Of a DNA stretch of 64,000 nucleotides, positions 50,143 through 60,181 are shown piece by piece (positions within the stretch are counted from its first letter, which is position 1; every line of letters starts with the position of its first letter). Location of the stretch: positions 2,480,001 through 2,544,000 of the forward strand of contig NZ_PGEX01000001.1 of NCBI RefSeq assembly GCF_002797675.1, given 5' to 3'. This DNA comes from Hallerella succinigenes. GTDB lineage: Bacteria; Fibrobacterota; Fibrobacteria; Fibrobacterales; Fibrobacteraceae. Both the position numbers and the translations under genes were made by a program. The notes beneath the pieces were generated by a model that was given only the letters and a program-made list of their open reading frames with translations, was not told the DNA's origin and searched no databases.

Positions 50143-51510
50143 ATGATCAATCTTCACGAGGTTGAAGAAACCAACGCCATGATCGAAAAGGAAAACTTGG
50201 ATGTCCGCACCATCACGATGGGACTCTGCCTTCTCGACTGCATCGATTCGAACGTGGATAAGCTTTGCCAAAATATCCACGATAAAATTTACCGTTCTGC
50301 CAAGGACCTTGTGAAAACCGGAAATGAAATCGCGAAGGACTTTGGCATTCCGGTGGTGAACAAGAGAATCTCCGTGACGCCGATTTCCCTCGTCGGTGCA
50401 TCCGCTTGCAAATCTTCCGCAGACTTTGTGAAAATTGCGAAGATGTTGGACTCCGTTGCAAAAGAGGTCGGAGTGAATTTTCTGGGCGGTTACACGGCCC
50501 TCGTCAGCAAGGGAATGACCCCTGCCGATGAACTCTTGATCCGCTCCATTCCAGAAGCCTTGACCGAAACCGATGTGCTCTGTTCCTCGGTCAACTTAGG
50601 CTCGACCAAAACAGGTATCGACATGGATGCTGTCCGTTTGATGGGAACGATCATCAAGGATACCGCAGAACTTTCCGAAAAGAAGGGCGTTTTGAACGGC
50701 GACTCGAAACTCGTCGTCTTTTGCAACGCGCCGGACGATAACCCGTTTATGGCCGGCGCCTTCCACGGTGTCACGGAAGGCGATGTCGTTTTGAACGTGG
50801 GCGTTTCCGGTCCGGGCGTCGTCAAAAAGGCCTTGGAATCGGTCCGCGGCACGGACTTTGAAACCCTTTCCGAAACAATCAAAAAGACCGCATTCAAGGT
50901 GACCCGGGTCGGTCAGCTTGTGGCGAAAGAAGCTTCGAAACGCCTTGGCTATCCGTTTGGCATTGTGGACCTTTCGCTTGCGCCGACTCCGGCGATTGGC
51001 GATTCCGTTGCCGACATCCTTTGCGAAATGGGCCTTGAATATGCTGGCGCTCCGGGAACGACTGCCGCCCTCGCCATGCTGAACGACCAGGTGAAGAAGG
51101 GCGGCCTCATGGCTTCTTCTTACGTGGGAGGCCTTTCGGGCGCGTTCATTCCGGTTTCGGAAGACCAGGGAATGATCCACGCCGCAGAAGCGGGCGCGCT
51201 GACACTCGAAAAACTCGAAGCGATGACCTGTGTTTGCTCCGTGGGCCTTGACATGATCGCCATTCCGGGCGATACCAAGGACACGACCATTGCAGGCATT
51301 ATCGCAGATGAAATGGCGATCGGGATGATCAACCAAAAAACGACCGCCTGCCGCTTGATTCCATGCCCGGGGAAAAAGGTGGGTGACAAGGTGGAATTCG
51401 GTGGCCTTCTGGGCTTTGCTCCGGTGATGGCGGTGAATGCTTATTCCTGTGATGCCTTTGTGAATCGAGGCGGAAGAATTCCGGCTCCGGTCCACTCTTT
51501 TAAGAACTAA
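50143..51510 (+). CDS. UPF0210 / PFL-family protein
   Basis: 455 residues, typical length. Contains [15 protein letters not shown] near 21, [11 protein letters not shown] near 114, [22 protein letters not shown] near 272 and [17 protein letters not shown] near 413, all typical of the UPF0210 (DUF711) family, which shares a fold with glycyl-radical-related PFL enzymes but lacks a known substrate. Always encoded beside an ACT-domain protein, as here, suggesting allosteric control. Confidence 0.9.
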   Translation: MINLHEVEETNAMIEKENLDVRTITMGLCLLDCIDSNVDKLCQNIHDKIYRSAKDLVKTGNEIAKDFGIPVVNKRISVTPISLVGASACKSSADFVKIAKMLDSVAKEVGVNFLGGYTALVSKGMTPADELLIRSIPEALTETDVLCSSVNLGSTKTGIDMDAVRLMGTIIKDTAELSEKKGVLNGDSKLVVFCNAPDDNPFMAGAFHGVTEGDVVLNVGVSGPGVVKKALESVRGTDFETLSETIKKTAFKVTRVGQLVAKEASKRLGYPFGIVDLSLAPTPAIGDSVADILCEMGLEYAGAPGTTAALAMLNDQVKKGGLMASSYVGGLSGAFIPVSEDQGMIHAAEAGALTLEKLEAMTCVCSVGLDMIAIPGDTKDTTIAGIIADEMAIGMINQKTTACRLIPCPGKKVGDKVEFGGLLGFAPVMAVNAYSCDAFVNRGGRIPAPVHSFKN

Positions 51511-51542
51511 AGCGCAGTAAGAAGTAGGGCGAAAAGCAAAGC

Positions 51543-52523
51543 ATGAAATGGACGACTCCGGTAGAAATCCCGAAATCCGATATCCGCATTGACTGGAAGT
51601 CGAACGTCGCCTTTATCGGATCTTGCTTTGCAGAAAATATTTCGCATAAATTCACCGATCTCTGCTTCCGTACAGCGGTCAATCCCTTTGGAATCGTTTA
51701 CAATCCGCTTTCGGTGGCGAACATGCTGGAACGGATTGCCAACAAAAAGCTCTATACCGCGGACGAAATTTTCTTTGACGGCGAAAACTACCACTGCTGG
51801 GATTTTCACGGAAGCTTCTCTTCCAAAGATTCGAACCTGTGCCTACAACAAATGAATGGCGCCGTGGAGTCTGCACACGCTTTTCTGCAAAAGGCAGACG
51901 TCGTCTTCATGACGCTCGGCTCGGCTTTCTGCTACTTCCTTCAGGAATCCGGAACGGTCGTTTCAAATTGCCATCGTCAAAATGCAAACCTGTTTCGCCG
52001 GGAACTCGTTTCGGTAGAACGCATCGTGTTTGCGTTAGAAAGTGCCGTTCAAAGCTTGCAAACATTGAATCCGCAGGTGCGCATCGTTTTGACCGTTTCA
52101 CCGCTGCGCCATTTCAAGGACGGGGCTCATGGAAATCAGCTTTCCAAGGCGACCCTCTTGCTCGGCGCCAATTCTGTCGCAAACACTTTCAAAAATGTGG
52201 AATATTTCCCGAGCTATGAAATTGCCATGGACGAGCTTCGGGATTACAGGTTTTACGCTGCTGACATGATTCATCTGTCTTCGACCGCGGAAGATTACAT
52301 CTTTGAAAAATGCGGAGAGTCTTATTTCAGCGAGGAAACGCGGCGAAATCTTTCCCGAGTAGAAAGCTTTTTAAAGCTTTCGAACCATCGAATTTTCGAT
52401 GCGGATTCTTTCAAGGTCAAAACCTTTGCTCAAAACGCTCTCTTGCAGGCAAAAGATTTGCAGGCGCAGATCCCTGGCTTGGACTTAAGTGCAGAAATCC
52501 GCCGTTTTGAATCTTTTATTTAG
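51543..52523 (+). CDS. GSCFA-domain protein
   Basis: 326 residues with the name-giving motif FIGSCFAENI near residues 24-33, then NPFGIVYNPLSV and FMTLGSAFCY, and VLTVSPLRHFKDG near 180. GSCFA proteins belong to the SGNH-like hydrolase clan and are predicted esterases without known substrate. Possibly co-transcribed with UPF0210 (32 bp gap). Confidence 0.85.
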   Translation: MKWTTPVEIPKSDIRIDWKSNVAFIGSCFAENISHKFTDLCFRTAVNPFGIVYNPLSVANMLERIANKKLYTADEIFFDGENYHCWDFHGSFSSKDSNLCLQQMNGAVESAHAFLQKADVVFMTLGSAFCYFLQESGTVVSNCHRQNANLFRRELVSVERIVFALESAVQSLQTLNPQVRIVLTVSPLRHFKDGAHGNQLSKATLLLGANSVANTFKNVEYFPSYEIAMDELRDYRFYAADMIHLSSTAEDYIFEKCGESYFSEETRRNLSRVESFLKLSNHRIFDADSFKVKTFAQNALLQAKDLQAQIPGLDLSAEIRRFESFI

Positions 52524-52560
52524 GATTTAGCTTTCTGGATCCGTTTTTCTTTGGAAAATG

Positions 52561-52585
52561 AAAAATCCTCTCTGTAAAGAGAGGA
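52561..52585 (-). terminator. Terminator of the small lipoprotein gene
   Basis: An 8-bp perfect stem (TCCTCTCT / AGAGAGGA, four-base loop) followed by TTTTT on the minus strand, about 30 bp after the stop of the gene at 52616. It also converges on the GSCFA gene. Confidence 0.75.
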
Positions 52586-52615
52586 CTTGAGGAGGGAAGC
52601 TGTAACGAATACGGC

Positions 52616-52873
52616 TTAAAGAAGAGATACTTGGGTGACCGCAGCAACGCCAAGGACTTCTTCGCCAGAAATTTCATCAATAATAATCGGGCAAAGGTTT
52701 TCATCTGCCACAATGGTTCCATCGGTGCAGTTGAAGGTTTCAGTCGACATCGCCGGTGCAGCAACGACAGGAGCCTGATCAGGCATTGCTGCGACATTCG
52801 GAGTGTGAGTGCCTGCGCAAGCGGTGAAGAAGGTGGCGCCAAAGAGAAGAGCTGCAAGAGAAATTTTTTTCAT
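52616..52873 (-). CDS. Small lipoprotein
   Basis: 85 residues: lipobox FFTAC near residue 19, an Ala/Pro-rich middle, then a short region with two Cys (TFNCTDGTIVADENLCP) that may form a disulfide. No family recognised. Own terminator downstream, so it is a single-gene unit. Confidence 0.7.
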   Translation of the reverse strand: MKKISLAALLFGATFFTACAGTHTPNVAAMPDQAPVVAAPAMSTETFNCTDGTIVADENLCPIIIDEISGEEVLGVAAVTQVSLL

Positions 52874-53067
52874 GGATTACGGTTCCTTTTTCCTTTCTTT
52901 CTTAAAATCAATTCCGTTTTTCAGAAATCCAAGAAAAAAATGTGAAACGGACTTCAATTTATAGTACAACTTGGAATATACCCATCAAAAATAGGGGCTT
53001 TTTGCCTCGAAATCGTGCATAAAATAGCGTATGGAAAAAGAAATGATTTCTATATTGTCCGCCCGTC

Positions 53068-54201
53068 ATGAGGCTTTGGTGGAAAATTGTTGGACTTCTG
53101 TGTTCAGTCGCTTCGTTTGCGTCTGCAGATGCGCTGGATAATTTGCAGGGCGTGCCGCTTGTGGACACGCTTCTTGTGGATTCGTCAAAGATTGTTGCCC
53201 GCCAAAAAGCGGATGACTTCCAACGTTTTTCTCTAGTCCCGGTTTTAGGCTATACCGAAGAGACGGAAGTCCTGTACGGAGCCATGGTTCTTTTTTTTAT
53301 CAAACCCGATGAAAAAGGCGGCAAGGTTCCGGAAATCGGCTTGACCGCTTACGGATCTTCCCGTGGACAATGGCAGTTTGTGCTCGAACCTTTTTTTTAC
53401 TTGTATCATGACCTGATCAGCGGCTGGTTCGCGCTCAAGTATCAGGATTGGATCACCAGTTATTATGGTTCGGGGAACGATCCGGATATCAACACGTTCA
53501 CGAATTACGACAAGGAAAAGTTCTCTCTCTGCTCTAAATTTGAATCGAAGGCTTTTGTTCCCGATTGGTTCAAGTACGGGATGGAAGTCCACATAGAGCA
53601 TGCCAAGATCCAGTTCCGCGAATCCGATATGGACTTTCCCGATCCGCAGTCGGGATGGCGAAATGGACTTGGATACCTGTTCGGCATCGATACACGCGAC
53701 AATACGAACTGGACTGCCCATGGCTTTTTGGCGGAGTGGAAACAGATTTTTTATGCGGAAGCCTTTGGCGATTACTCCTTTGACATAGAAAGCCTGGATT
53801 TAAGGGGTTACACTCCGATTCCTTTACAGGCGACTGCCGCTTTCGGTCTATTGTGGCAACGCGCCGAAGGAAATGTCCCGTTTGATATGCTCGCAGGGCC
53901 CGATGGCGTTCAGAGGTTCCGCGGAGTGGAAAGCCTTTACTTTAACGACAATCAGTCATTGATTTTGCAGTCGGAAATCCGTAAATATTTCGGTTGGAGA
54001 CTCGGGGGCCATGTGTTTTTTGAAGGTGGAAAGGTCGGCGGTTACTTTAGCGAATTGATGCGCAACGACTGGCATAGGGCTGTGGGTTTTGGCGCTTTGC
54101 TCGGATTGAACTTGAAGGAGCGCTTGTTCGCCCGCGCCGATGTCTCCTGGGTAGATTTTGACCACGTCGGGCTTTCTTTTTATGTAAGACAGGCGTTTTA
54201 A
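53068..54201 (+). CDS. BamA/TamA-like (D15) outer-membrane beta-barrel
   Basis: 377 residues. Signal peptide to about residue 20, a short lead, then beta-barrel strands: alternating aromatic/hydrophobic segments, and the D15-like MLAGPDGVQRFRGVESLYFNDNQSLILQSEIRKYF near 270-305 and a C-terminal ending with Phe (SFYVRQAF), as required for outer-membrane insertion. No POTRA domains, so it is a reduced surface-antigen D15-type barrel rather than BamA. It leads a cluster of acyl-chain enzymes (14 bp gap), which might point to export or assembly of a lipid-linked product. Confidence 0.72.
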   Translation: MRLWWKIVGLLCSVASFASADALDNLQGVPLVDTLLVDSSKIVARQKADDFQRFSLVPVLGYTEETEVLYGAMVLFFIKPDEKGGKVPEIGLTAYGSSRGQWQFVLEPFFYLYHDLISGWFALKYQDWITSYYGSGNDPDINTFTNYDKEKFSLCSKFESKAFVPDWFKYGMEVHIEHAKIQFRESDMDFPDPQSGWRNGLGYLFGIDTRDNTNWTAHGFLAEWKQIFYAEAFGDYSFDIESLDLRGYTPIPLQATAAFGLLWQRAEGNVPFDMLAGPDGVQRFRGVESLYFNDNQSLILQSEIRKYFGWRLGGHVFFEGGKVGGYFSELMRNDWHRAVGFGALLGLNLKERLFARADVSWVDFDHVGLSFYVRQAF

Positions 54202-54215
54202 AGGGAAAATCTGTT

Positions 54216-54629
54216 ATGGAAGTGTGTAAGATTCAGTATACAAGCCATATTGATGTCCGGTATGCGGAAACCGATCAGATGGGAGTGGTCCACCATTCCG
54301 TGTATGCAGTTTGGTTTGAACAGGCTCGAACGGAATTCTTTAAAACGGTCGGATCGACCTATGCGGATGTGGAAAAACAGGGCTTTCTTTGCCCTGTCTT
54401 GGAACTGAACGTGCGTTACCGTTACCCGACTCATTACGGCGATACGGTGGATGTGAAAACGACCCTGATGCGCAAGGGCAAGCTTCATTTTAAGTTCCAT
54501 TACTGCGCTTATGTCAAGGGAACGCTCTGTGCGGAAGGGTATTCTTTGCACTGTTTTTTGAAGGATGGCAAACCGACTGCGGAATTGCCTCCGCAGGTGG
54601 ATCTCTTCTTTCCTCCGGAAAAGAGCTGA
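54216..54629 (+). CDS. Acyl-CoA/ACP thioesterase (4HBT hotdog)
   Basis: 137 residues with the YbgC-type motif VRYAETDQMGVVHHSVYAVWFEQAR near 11-36, in which the Asp of ETDQMG is catalytic. It probably hydrolyses acyl thioesters; inside an ACP-KS operon it could release or edit the finished chain. Confidence 0.88.
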   Translation: MEVCKIQYTSHIDVRYAETDQMGVVHHSVYAVWFEQARTEFFKTVGSTYADVEKQGFLCPVLELNVRYRYPTHYGDTVDVKTTLMRKGKLHFKFHYCAYVKGTLCAEGYSLHCFLKDGKPTAELPPQVDLFFPPEKS

Positions 54630-54742
54630 TTTGACTAGTTTTTATCGTTAAATTCTCGCTTCCTATCGTTTAAAAGTCGGTTTGGATGTGAAAACGATGT
54701 AATTTTTTTCTATTCTTTCAAAAATTCTAAAATGAGGTAAAA

Positions 54743-54988
54743 ATGAACAACGAAGAAGTGAAAAGTAAGCTCAAGGCATTCTTTATGTCGGATCTCGGCG
54801 TCGATGGCGACGTTCTGAACTACGACACCCCGCTTTTTGGTGAAGAAATTGGGCTTGATTCCGTTGACTCTTTGGAAATCATTTCCTTTGTCGACAGCAA
54901 CTTTGGCGTTTCGATGACCGGTGCTGGAAAGGAACCGTTCCAGAGCATTGATACGATCGCTGATTTCATCGAAAAGCACCAAGCTTAA
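54743..54988 (+). CDS. Acyl carrier protein
   Basis: 81 residues, acidic, with the phosphopantetheine Ser in GLDSVDSLEII (near residue 39). A GAGGT site precedes ATG 54743. As a separate ACP directly before a ketosynthase fusion it is presumably specific to this pathway rather than to general fatty-acid synthesis. A 113-bp gap upstream may hold a second promoter. Confidence 0.9.
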   Translation: MNNEEVKSKLKAFFMSDLGVDGDVLNYDTPLFGEEIGLDSVDSLEIISFVDSNFGVSMTGAGKEPFQSIDTIADFIEKHQA

Positions 54989-55028
54989 TCGCTTTGTGCT
55001 TTTTTTACTGGTTTTTGGATAGGATATC

Positions 55029-57425
55029 ATGATTTCGAACGATAGTCGCTGTGTCGTTACCGGCCTTGGCGTGATTTGCGCTGTCGGTAACAATGTTGAA
55101 GAAACTTGGAAGAACGCTCTGAACTCCGTTTCGGGCATTCATCAGACCACTTCTGTGGATACAGACAAGTGTTACGCGAACCTCGCTGCTGAAGTCCATT
55201 GCGATACTTTGGACGCGATCGACGCTCCGGAAGAGAAGGATCGTGTTTCAAAACTTTGCATCAAGGCAGCAAATGAAGCCTTGCAGGATGCAGGTCTTGG
55301 CAACTTTGCCGACGACCAGCGTGTGAGCGTGATTATCGGAAGTTGTGTTGGCGGCGTGATCAGCGTGGAACATTACCACCAGAACGGCAAAAACGCAAAT
55401 GATATCCCCAAAATGCCGATTGCGGCCATTGCGTCCCAGGTGGCGGAAACCTGTGGCGCAGGTGGCATTGTAACGAACGTGGCAAATGCTTGTGCAGCCG
55501 GTACGATTTCCATCGCTCTCGCTTGCGACTTGATTCGCGCGGGCAAGGCAGATGTCGTCGTGGCTGGCGGTGCGGATTCTTTTGCCGCAGTTCCATATTC
55601 CGGATTCCTTTCCTTGCACGCTTTGGATGAAAACGGATGTTCTCCGTTCAATCATTGCAATGGCATTACGCTCGGCGAAGGTGCGGGCATTGTAATCGTG
55701 GAATCTTATGCACACGCTCAAAAGCGCGGTGCAAAAACCTATTGCGAAATTCTCGGTTCGGGTATCACGAGTGACGCTCACCATATCACGGCTCCGCGTG
55801 AAGATGCTCTTTGCTTGACGGAAGCGATGAATCGCGCTGTTAAGAATTCCGGTATTCAGAAGTCCGATATCGGCTATGTGAATGCACATGGAACGGGTAC
55901 GGGCAAGAACGACAATGCGGAAATTACGGCTTTCACCAAGTTCTTTGGTGAAGAAAACCCGACGGTCAGCGTGAGCTCGACCAAGGTGATGACGGGCCAC
56001 TGCCTCGGTGCAGCGGGTGCGATCGAAGCCGTGTTCAGCATCAAGGCCTTGACGACCGATACCGTGCTTCCGACTCTGCATTATTCCGCAGAAGATTCCG
56101 AAGCGTTGAAGGCAAAGGTCGGCAAAATGGACTTTGTACAGAACGTGCCGCATGCGAAGGCTTTGAAGTGCGTGATGAGCAATAACGTCGCGTTCGGCGG
56201 TACGAATGCGAGCATCGTGTTCTCCAAGGAAGCGGCGAATGTCTCTTACCAGACGGCGAAGGATCAGAAAATCGCGGTGACGGGTCTTGGCATTGTATGT
56301 CCTCTCGGCAACAGCAAGGCCGCTTTCGTTTCGGCAATCGAAAAGGATGTGAAGCCGGAAAGCGCTTCGATCCATTCGACCATTTCCTTGGAAGATTACA
56401 AGGAACTCGGCATCAAGATGGCGTTCTACCGCAAGCTTGACAATTTGGGTCAACTGCAGACGGTTTCGGGCATGCGTGCCCTCCAGGACGCAAACTTTAA
56501 GGTTTCCGAAGAAAATGCGAAGGAAATCGGCATTATCGTCGGAACCTCGGAAGGTGGGCTCGGTGCCACTTATGATTTTGAAGAACTGATCACGAATCTC
56601 GGCAATGCTCAGGGCAGTGCCTTCAAGTTCCCGCACACGGTTTACAATGCCGCTGGCGGTTACCTGTCGATTTGTTCGGGTATCAAAGGCTACGGCGTAA
56701 CGATTACGACAGGCCCTGTTTCTGGCCTCGACAGCATCGGTTACTCGATGAACGTGATCCACGATGGTCAGGAAAAGGCGATGATGGCAACGGGTACGGA
56801 TGAAAACCTCCCGATTATCACGGAATTCGCCCAGAAGTTGAATTTTGCCGCCGACCAGGTCGTTGCACCGTATTCGGATTCCGAAGGCTGCGTCTTGGGC
56901 GATGGCAGCGTGTCCATTCTTTTAGAAACCGAAGAACAGGCAAAGGCTCGCGATGCCAAGATCTACTGCTACGCTCTCGGCTACGGCAACGGCCGTAAGA
57001 ACGTGAAGTTCGGCAAGATCGAAGGCTCGGGAGAAGCTTTGGACAATGCAATCCAGGAAGCCTTGAAGGACTCGGGCCTTTCGATCGATGATATCGATGC
57101 CGTCTGTGGCTTTGCGGATGGCTTTAAGAAGGTGGATAACATCGAAAAGGCATCTTTGATCCGCGTATTTGGTGACAAGATTGCTTCGAAGCCGGTCTTT
57201 GAAGTGAAGGAACGCGTCGGTGAAGGCCGTGCTGCTTCGGCAACGCTCGCCGCTGCGGAAGCGGCTCTTCTCCTCAGTTCGGAACTGAAGAGTGAAAAAG
57301 CTTACTTCATTGCCCAGGACGGTTCCGTGTCGACGAAGATGGTGGAATCCAAGGACTTGAAGAAGATTCTTGTGATTTCGTTTGCTGCGGGTGGCTCTTA
57401 CAGCGCAGTCGTTTTTGGTAAGTAA
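55029..57425 (+). CDS. Fused ketosynthase - chain-length-factor-like protein
   Basis: 798 residues, two thiolase-fold KAS domains in one chain. The first (about 1-400) has Cys155 (VANACAAG), His287 (VNAHGTGTGKND) and His324 (TGHCLGAAG), so it is active. The second (about 414-798) starts KIAVTGLGIVCPLG but has TGPVSG (561-566) where Cys is needed, and the other catalytic sites are replaced too (GFADGFKKVDN; RVGEGRAASA). Such pairs of active KS with a dead chain-length factor build polyketide or aryl-polyene chains, but are normally two separate proteins. The fusion fixes a 1:1 ratio. Confidence 0.88.
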   Translation: MISNDSRCVVTGLGVICAVGNNVEETWKNALNSVSGIHQTTSVDTDKCYANLAAEVHCDTLDAIDAPEEKDRVSKLCIKAANEALQDAGLGNFADDQRVSVIIGSCVGGVISVEHYHQNGKNANDIPKMPIAAIASQVAETCGAGGIVTNVANACAAGTISIALACDLIRAGKADVVVAGGADSFAAVPYSGFLSLHALDENGCSPFNHCNGITLGEGAGIVIVESYAHAQKRGAKTYCEILGSGITSDAHHITAPREDALCLTEAMNRAVKNSGIQKSDIGYVNAHGTGTGKNDNAEITAFTKFFGEENPTVSVSSTKVMTGHCLGAAGAIEAVFSIKALTTDTVLPTLHYSAEDSEALKAKVGKMDFVQNVPHAKALKCVMSNNVAFGGTNASIVFSKEAANVSYQTAKDQKIAVTGLGIVCPLGNSKAAFVSAIEKDVKPESASIHSTISLEDYKELGIKMAFYRKLDNLGQLQTVSGMRALQDANFKVSEENAKEIGIIVGTSEGGLGATYDFEELITNLGNAQGSAFKFPHTVYNAAGGYLSICSGIKGYGVTITTGPVSGLDSIGYSMNVIHDGQEKAMMATGTDENLPIITEFAQKLNFAADQVVAPYSDSEGCVLGDGSVSILLETEEQAKARDAKIYCYALGYGNGRKNVKFGKIEGSGEALDNAIQEALKDSGLSIDDIDAVCGFADGFKKVDNIEKASLIRVFGDKIASKPVFEVKERVGEGRAASATLAAAEAALLLSSELKSEKAYFIAQDGSVSTKMVESKDLKKILVISFAAGGSYSAVVFGK

Positions 57426-57442
57426 GGTTTAGAGGAGACAGG

Positions 57443-58174
57443 ATGAAGGTTGCACTGGTTACAGGCGCTTCGAAGGGGATCGGCAAGGCTTGCGCCCTTC
57501 GCTTGGCTAAAGACGGCTACACGGTCGTTGTAAACTATTCGAGTTCTGACGCAGCTGCAAAGGAAACCCTTTCGCAGATTCAGGCGGCTGGCAGCGAAGG
57601 CATGATTTACAAGGCCGACGTTTCGAAGCTCGACCAGGTGAAGCTCATGATTCGTGAAGTCATAAAGGCTTACGGTCGTATTGATGTTCTGGTGAACAAT
57701 GCTGGCATTGTCCGCGACGAATATCTTCTGATGATTAGTCCGGATACTCTTGACAAGTGCTTTGAATTGAACGTGAAGGGTTACATCTACTGTGCTCAGC
57801 AGGTCGCCCTAAAAATGTTTAAGCAGAAGTCAGGCGTGATCATCAATATGAGCTCTGTGAGTTCGAAGTTTGCTCTCGCCGGTCAAAGCGTTTACAGCGC
57901 TACCAAGGGTGCGGTGAATTCTTTGACCCAGACTCTCGCCAAGGAACTTGGCGCTTATGGCATTCGCGTGAATGCGGTGGCTCCGGGCTTTATCGCAACC
58001 GAAATGATTGAAGCGATTCCGGAAGAAAAGCGCAAGGCTTATGTGGAGCAGATTCCGCTCAAGCGTTTCGGTACGGCAGATGAAGTGGCGAACATGGTTT
58101 CCGCTCTTGTTTCGGATCAGTTTGCTTATGTAACGGGTCAGGTGTTCGTTCTCGACGGAGGCCTTTCCCTGTGA
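57443..58174 (+). CDS. 3-oxoacyl-ACP reductase (FabG-type SDR)
   Basis: 243 residues. NAD(P)-binding TGASKGIGKA near 7-16, NNAGIVRD near 87, and the catalytic SSVSSKF...YSATKG (Ser, Tyr, Lys) near 138-157. It reduces the beta-keto chain made by the fused ketosynthase. Stop overlaps the dehydratase start (GTGA). Confidence 0.92.
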   Translation: MKVALVTGASKGIGKACALRLAKDGYTVVVNYSSSDAAAKETLSQIQAAGSEGMIYKADVSKLDQVKLMIREVIKAYGRIDVLVNNAGIVRDEYLLMISPDTLDKCFELNVKGYIYCAQQVALKMFKQKSGVIINMSSVSSKFALAGQSVYSATKGAVNSLTQTLAKELGAYGIRVNAVAPGFIATEMIEAIPEEKRKAYVEQIPLKRFGTADEVANMVSALVSDQFAYVTGQVFVLDGGLSL

Positions 58175-58620
58175 GCATGAACATTTACGAAATCAGCCAG
58201 AAGATCGCTCAGCGCCCGCCGTTCCAGATGGTGGAAAAGGTAACGGAACTCGTTTTGAACGAATCCGCGACCGGCATCAAGAATGTGAGCGTGAATGAAC
58301 CGTATTTTATGGGCCACTTTCCGGGAACCCCGATTATGCCGGGCGTTCTGATTGTGGAAAGCTGTGCTCAGCTATGCTCGCTCGTGATCGAAAAGAAGCC
58401 GGAAGACTTGGATGACAAGCTTTATGTGCTTTTGAAGATCGACGGCTTTAAGTTTGTAAAGCCTGTGATTCCGGGCGATCAGCTGGAAATGACCGTGACG
58501 AAGACGAAGGGCGGTGGAGTTCTTGTGGGCTTTAACTGTGTCGTCAAGGTGAACGGTGTGGTACATGCGAAGGGCGATTTGACCTTTACGACGATTCCGA
58601 AAGATTCCTTGGGCAAGTAA
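58171..58620 (+). CDS. 3-hydroxyacyl-ACP dehydratase (FabZ-type)
   Basis: 149 residues from GTG 58171. Active-site His and Glu in YFMGHFPGTPIMPGVLIVES (near 45-64), with typical PPFQMVEKV opening. It dehydrates hydroxyacyl-ACP to the enoyl form. No enoyl reductase is in the operon, so the chain may keep its double bonds. Confidence 0.92.
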   Translation: MSMNIYEISQKIAQRPPFQMVEKVTELVLNESATGIKNVSVNEPYFMGHFPGTPIMPGVLIVESCAQLCSLVIEKKPEDLDDKLYVLLKIDGFKFVKPVIPGDQLEMTVTKTKGGGVLVGFNCVVKVNGVVHAKGDLTFTTIPKDSLGK

Positions 58621-58637
58621 GGCTTTTAAACTGTGTA

Positions 58638-59330
58638 ATGGCTGTGAAATCGATTGTTGAATTCTTTTTGAAGACTGTCGTCCGCTTCATTGAACGGGCG
58701 GGCTGGGCGTATTTTCATATCGCTTACCGTCCGCAGCTTGTTTTTACCGATCCGTCGGTGCAGTCGACAAACTTGAAAACGCCGTCCCTGATTATTGCAA
58801 ACCATACTTCGACGAACGATCCGATTCTTTTGCTCGCTCTGTTCTTTCATAAGAGAAGCATTGTCGTGGCAAAGGATTGGTATGAAATGCCGAAGTTCCA
58901 CTGGATTTTAAAACGTGCGAATGTGGTGCCGTGCGACCGCTTTAACTTGGACACGGAATGGGCATTGAAGGCGAAGAAACAGCTTGAAGCGGGCAATTCG
59001 GTAATTATCTTCCCAGAAGGCAAGTGCCGTGAAGACGGCCTTTTGAACGAATTTAAAACGGGCTTTGCGTTCCTCGCCCGCAGCACGGGCGCTCCGGTGA
59101 TTTCCATTGGACTCGACGGTATTTACAAACGCGGACACAAGACGCGCGTCATCATCGGTAACGCCGAAAAGATTGAACGAGTCAAAGGGATTCCTTCGTC
59201 GGTGCACCTTGCGGAACGCAGCGAATACTTTAGACAAAAGGTTTGGGCATTAAAGCTGCAAGCGCTGAACAAACCGTTCACAGAACTTCCGACTGCAGAA
59301 AATACACCTGCAGAAAAGGTGGCGAATTGA
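58638..59330 (+). CDS. Lysophospholipid acyltransferase-family protein (PlsC-type)
   Basis: 230 residues. The HX4D motif is NHTSTND near 54-60, and IFPEGKCREDG near 128 corresponds to the FPEGTRS box with Lys-Cys replacing Thr-Arg. It transfers acyl chains to a lipid-type acceptor. One start at ATG 58638; its stop overlaps the TTG start of the patatin gene. Confidence 0.88.
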   Translation: MAVKSIVEFFLKTVVRFIERAGWAYFHIAYRPQLVFTDPSVQSTNLKTPSLIIANHTSTNDPILLLALFFHKRSIVVAKDWYEMPKFHWILKRANVVPCDRFNLDTEWALKAKKQLEAGNSVIIFPEGKCREDGLLNEFKTGFAFLARSTGAPVISIGLDGIYKRGHKTRVIIGNAEKIERVKGIPSSVHLAERSEYFRQKVWALKLQALNKPFTELPTAENTPAEKVAN

Positions 59331-60178
59331 AAATCGGCCTGGTACTAGAAGGCGGTTCCCGCCAGACGATCTTTTCGGCAGGTGTCCTCGATACGATGCT
59401 TGATGAGAATATCGAGTTTCCGTATATCGGAGGCGTTTCGGCTGGCGGTCATGCGGCGATGAACTATGTGACGAAGCAGAAAGGACGCTTGCGCTACATT
59501 ATTATGCCGACCAAACTTCAACGCGGCGAAAAAAAGGCACATCGCATTTTAGATGGAATCCGCAAGGAATCCCGAGCGTTGCATTACGGAGCCGCTTACG
59601 GTCATATTCCGTTTGACTTTGATACTTTCTTTGCTTCTCCGGTGAAATGCGAATTTACACTGACCTGCTGTGAAACGGGCCGTCCCGTTTACATGTCGGA
59701 ACCTAGCGATCCAAAGCGTTTACTCGACATTGTGAACGCGAGCTGTTCGGTGCCGATGCTTTTTCCGGTGGCGCAGATCGGCGCTAAGCATTATGTGGAC
59801 GGTTGTGTGACCGATCCGATTCCGTACCGCCGGGCATTTGAAATGGGCTGTGACAAGGTCGTCGCCATTTCTACACATTATCCGGGGGAAGCGGTTTCGG
59901 ATTTTCGCAAGTACAGCGCTGTTTTGAATCCGATGTTCAAACACAAGTATTTGGATCTTTTCCGCGCTTTGATGGTACGTTATCGCCGTTACCAGCGGAT
60001 GTTCGAAGACCTGGAACGCTTGGAAAAAGAAGGCAAGGTCTTTTTGATGCGTCCGGAGGTCGATCTTTGCGATCTCTTTGAAACGGATCTCGATAAATTG
60101 AATGCTTCTTACTTCCACGGTTGCGATTATGCGCGCCGGAAGATGAACGCTTTGAAGGCTTTTTTGAAAGCGGAATAA
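59327..60178 (+). CDS. Patatin-like phospholipase (acyl hydrolase)
   Basis: 283 residues from TTG 59327 (AAAGGT upstream), where the family begins (MKIGLVLEGGSRQ with the Gly-rich oxyanion loop). Nucleophile GVSAGG (Ser38) and the Asp of YVDGCVTDP near 161 complete the dyad. Coupled to the acyltransferase by a TTGA overlap, it may recycle or release the transferred acyl chains. Confidence 0.88.
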   Translation: MKIGLVLEGGSRQTIFSAGVLDTMLDENIEFPYIGGVSAGGHAAMNYVTKQKGRLRYIIMPTKLQRGEKKAHRILDGIRKESRALHYGAAYGHIPFDFDTFFASPVKCEFTLTCCETGRPVYMSEPSDPKRLLDIVNASCSVPMLFPVAQIGAKHYVDGCVTDPIPYRRAFEMGCDKVVAISTHYPGEAVSDFRKYSAVLNPMFKHKYLDLFRALMVRYRRYQRMFEDLERLEKEGKVFLMRPEVDLCDLFETDLDKLNASYFHGCDYARRKMNALKAFLKAE

Positions 60179-60181
60179 TGA

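Noticed and set aside
55248-56762. 504-codon minus-strand frame opposite the ketosynthase fusion
   Set aside because: Arg/His-rich shadow frame over a conserved enzyme, without motifs.
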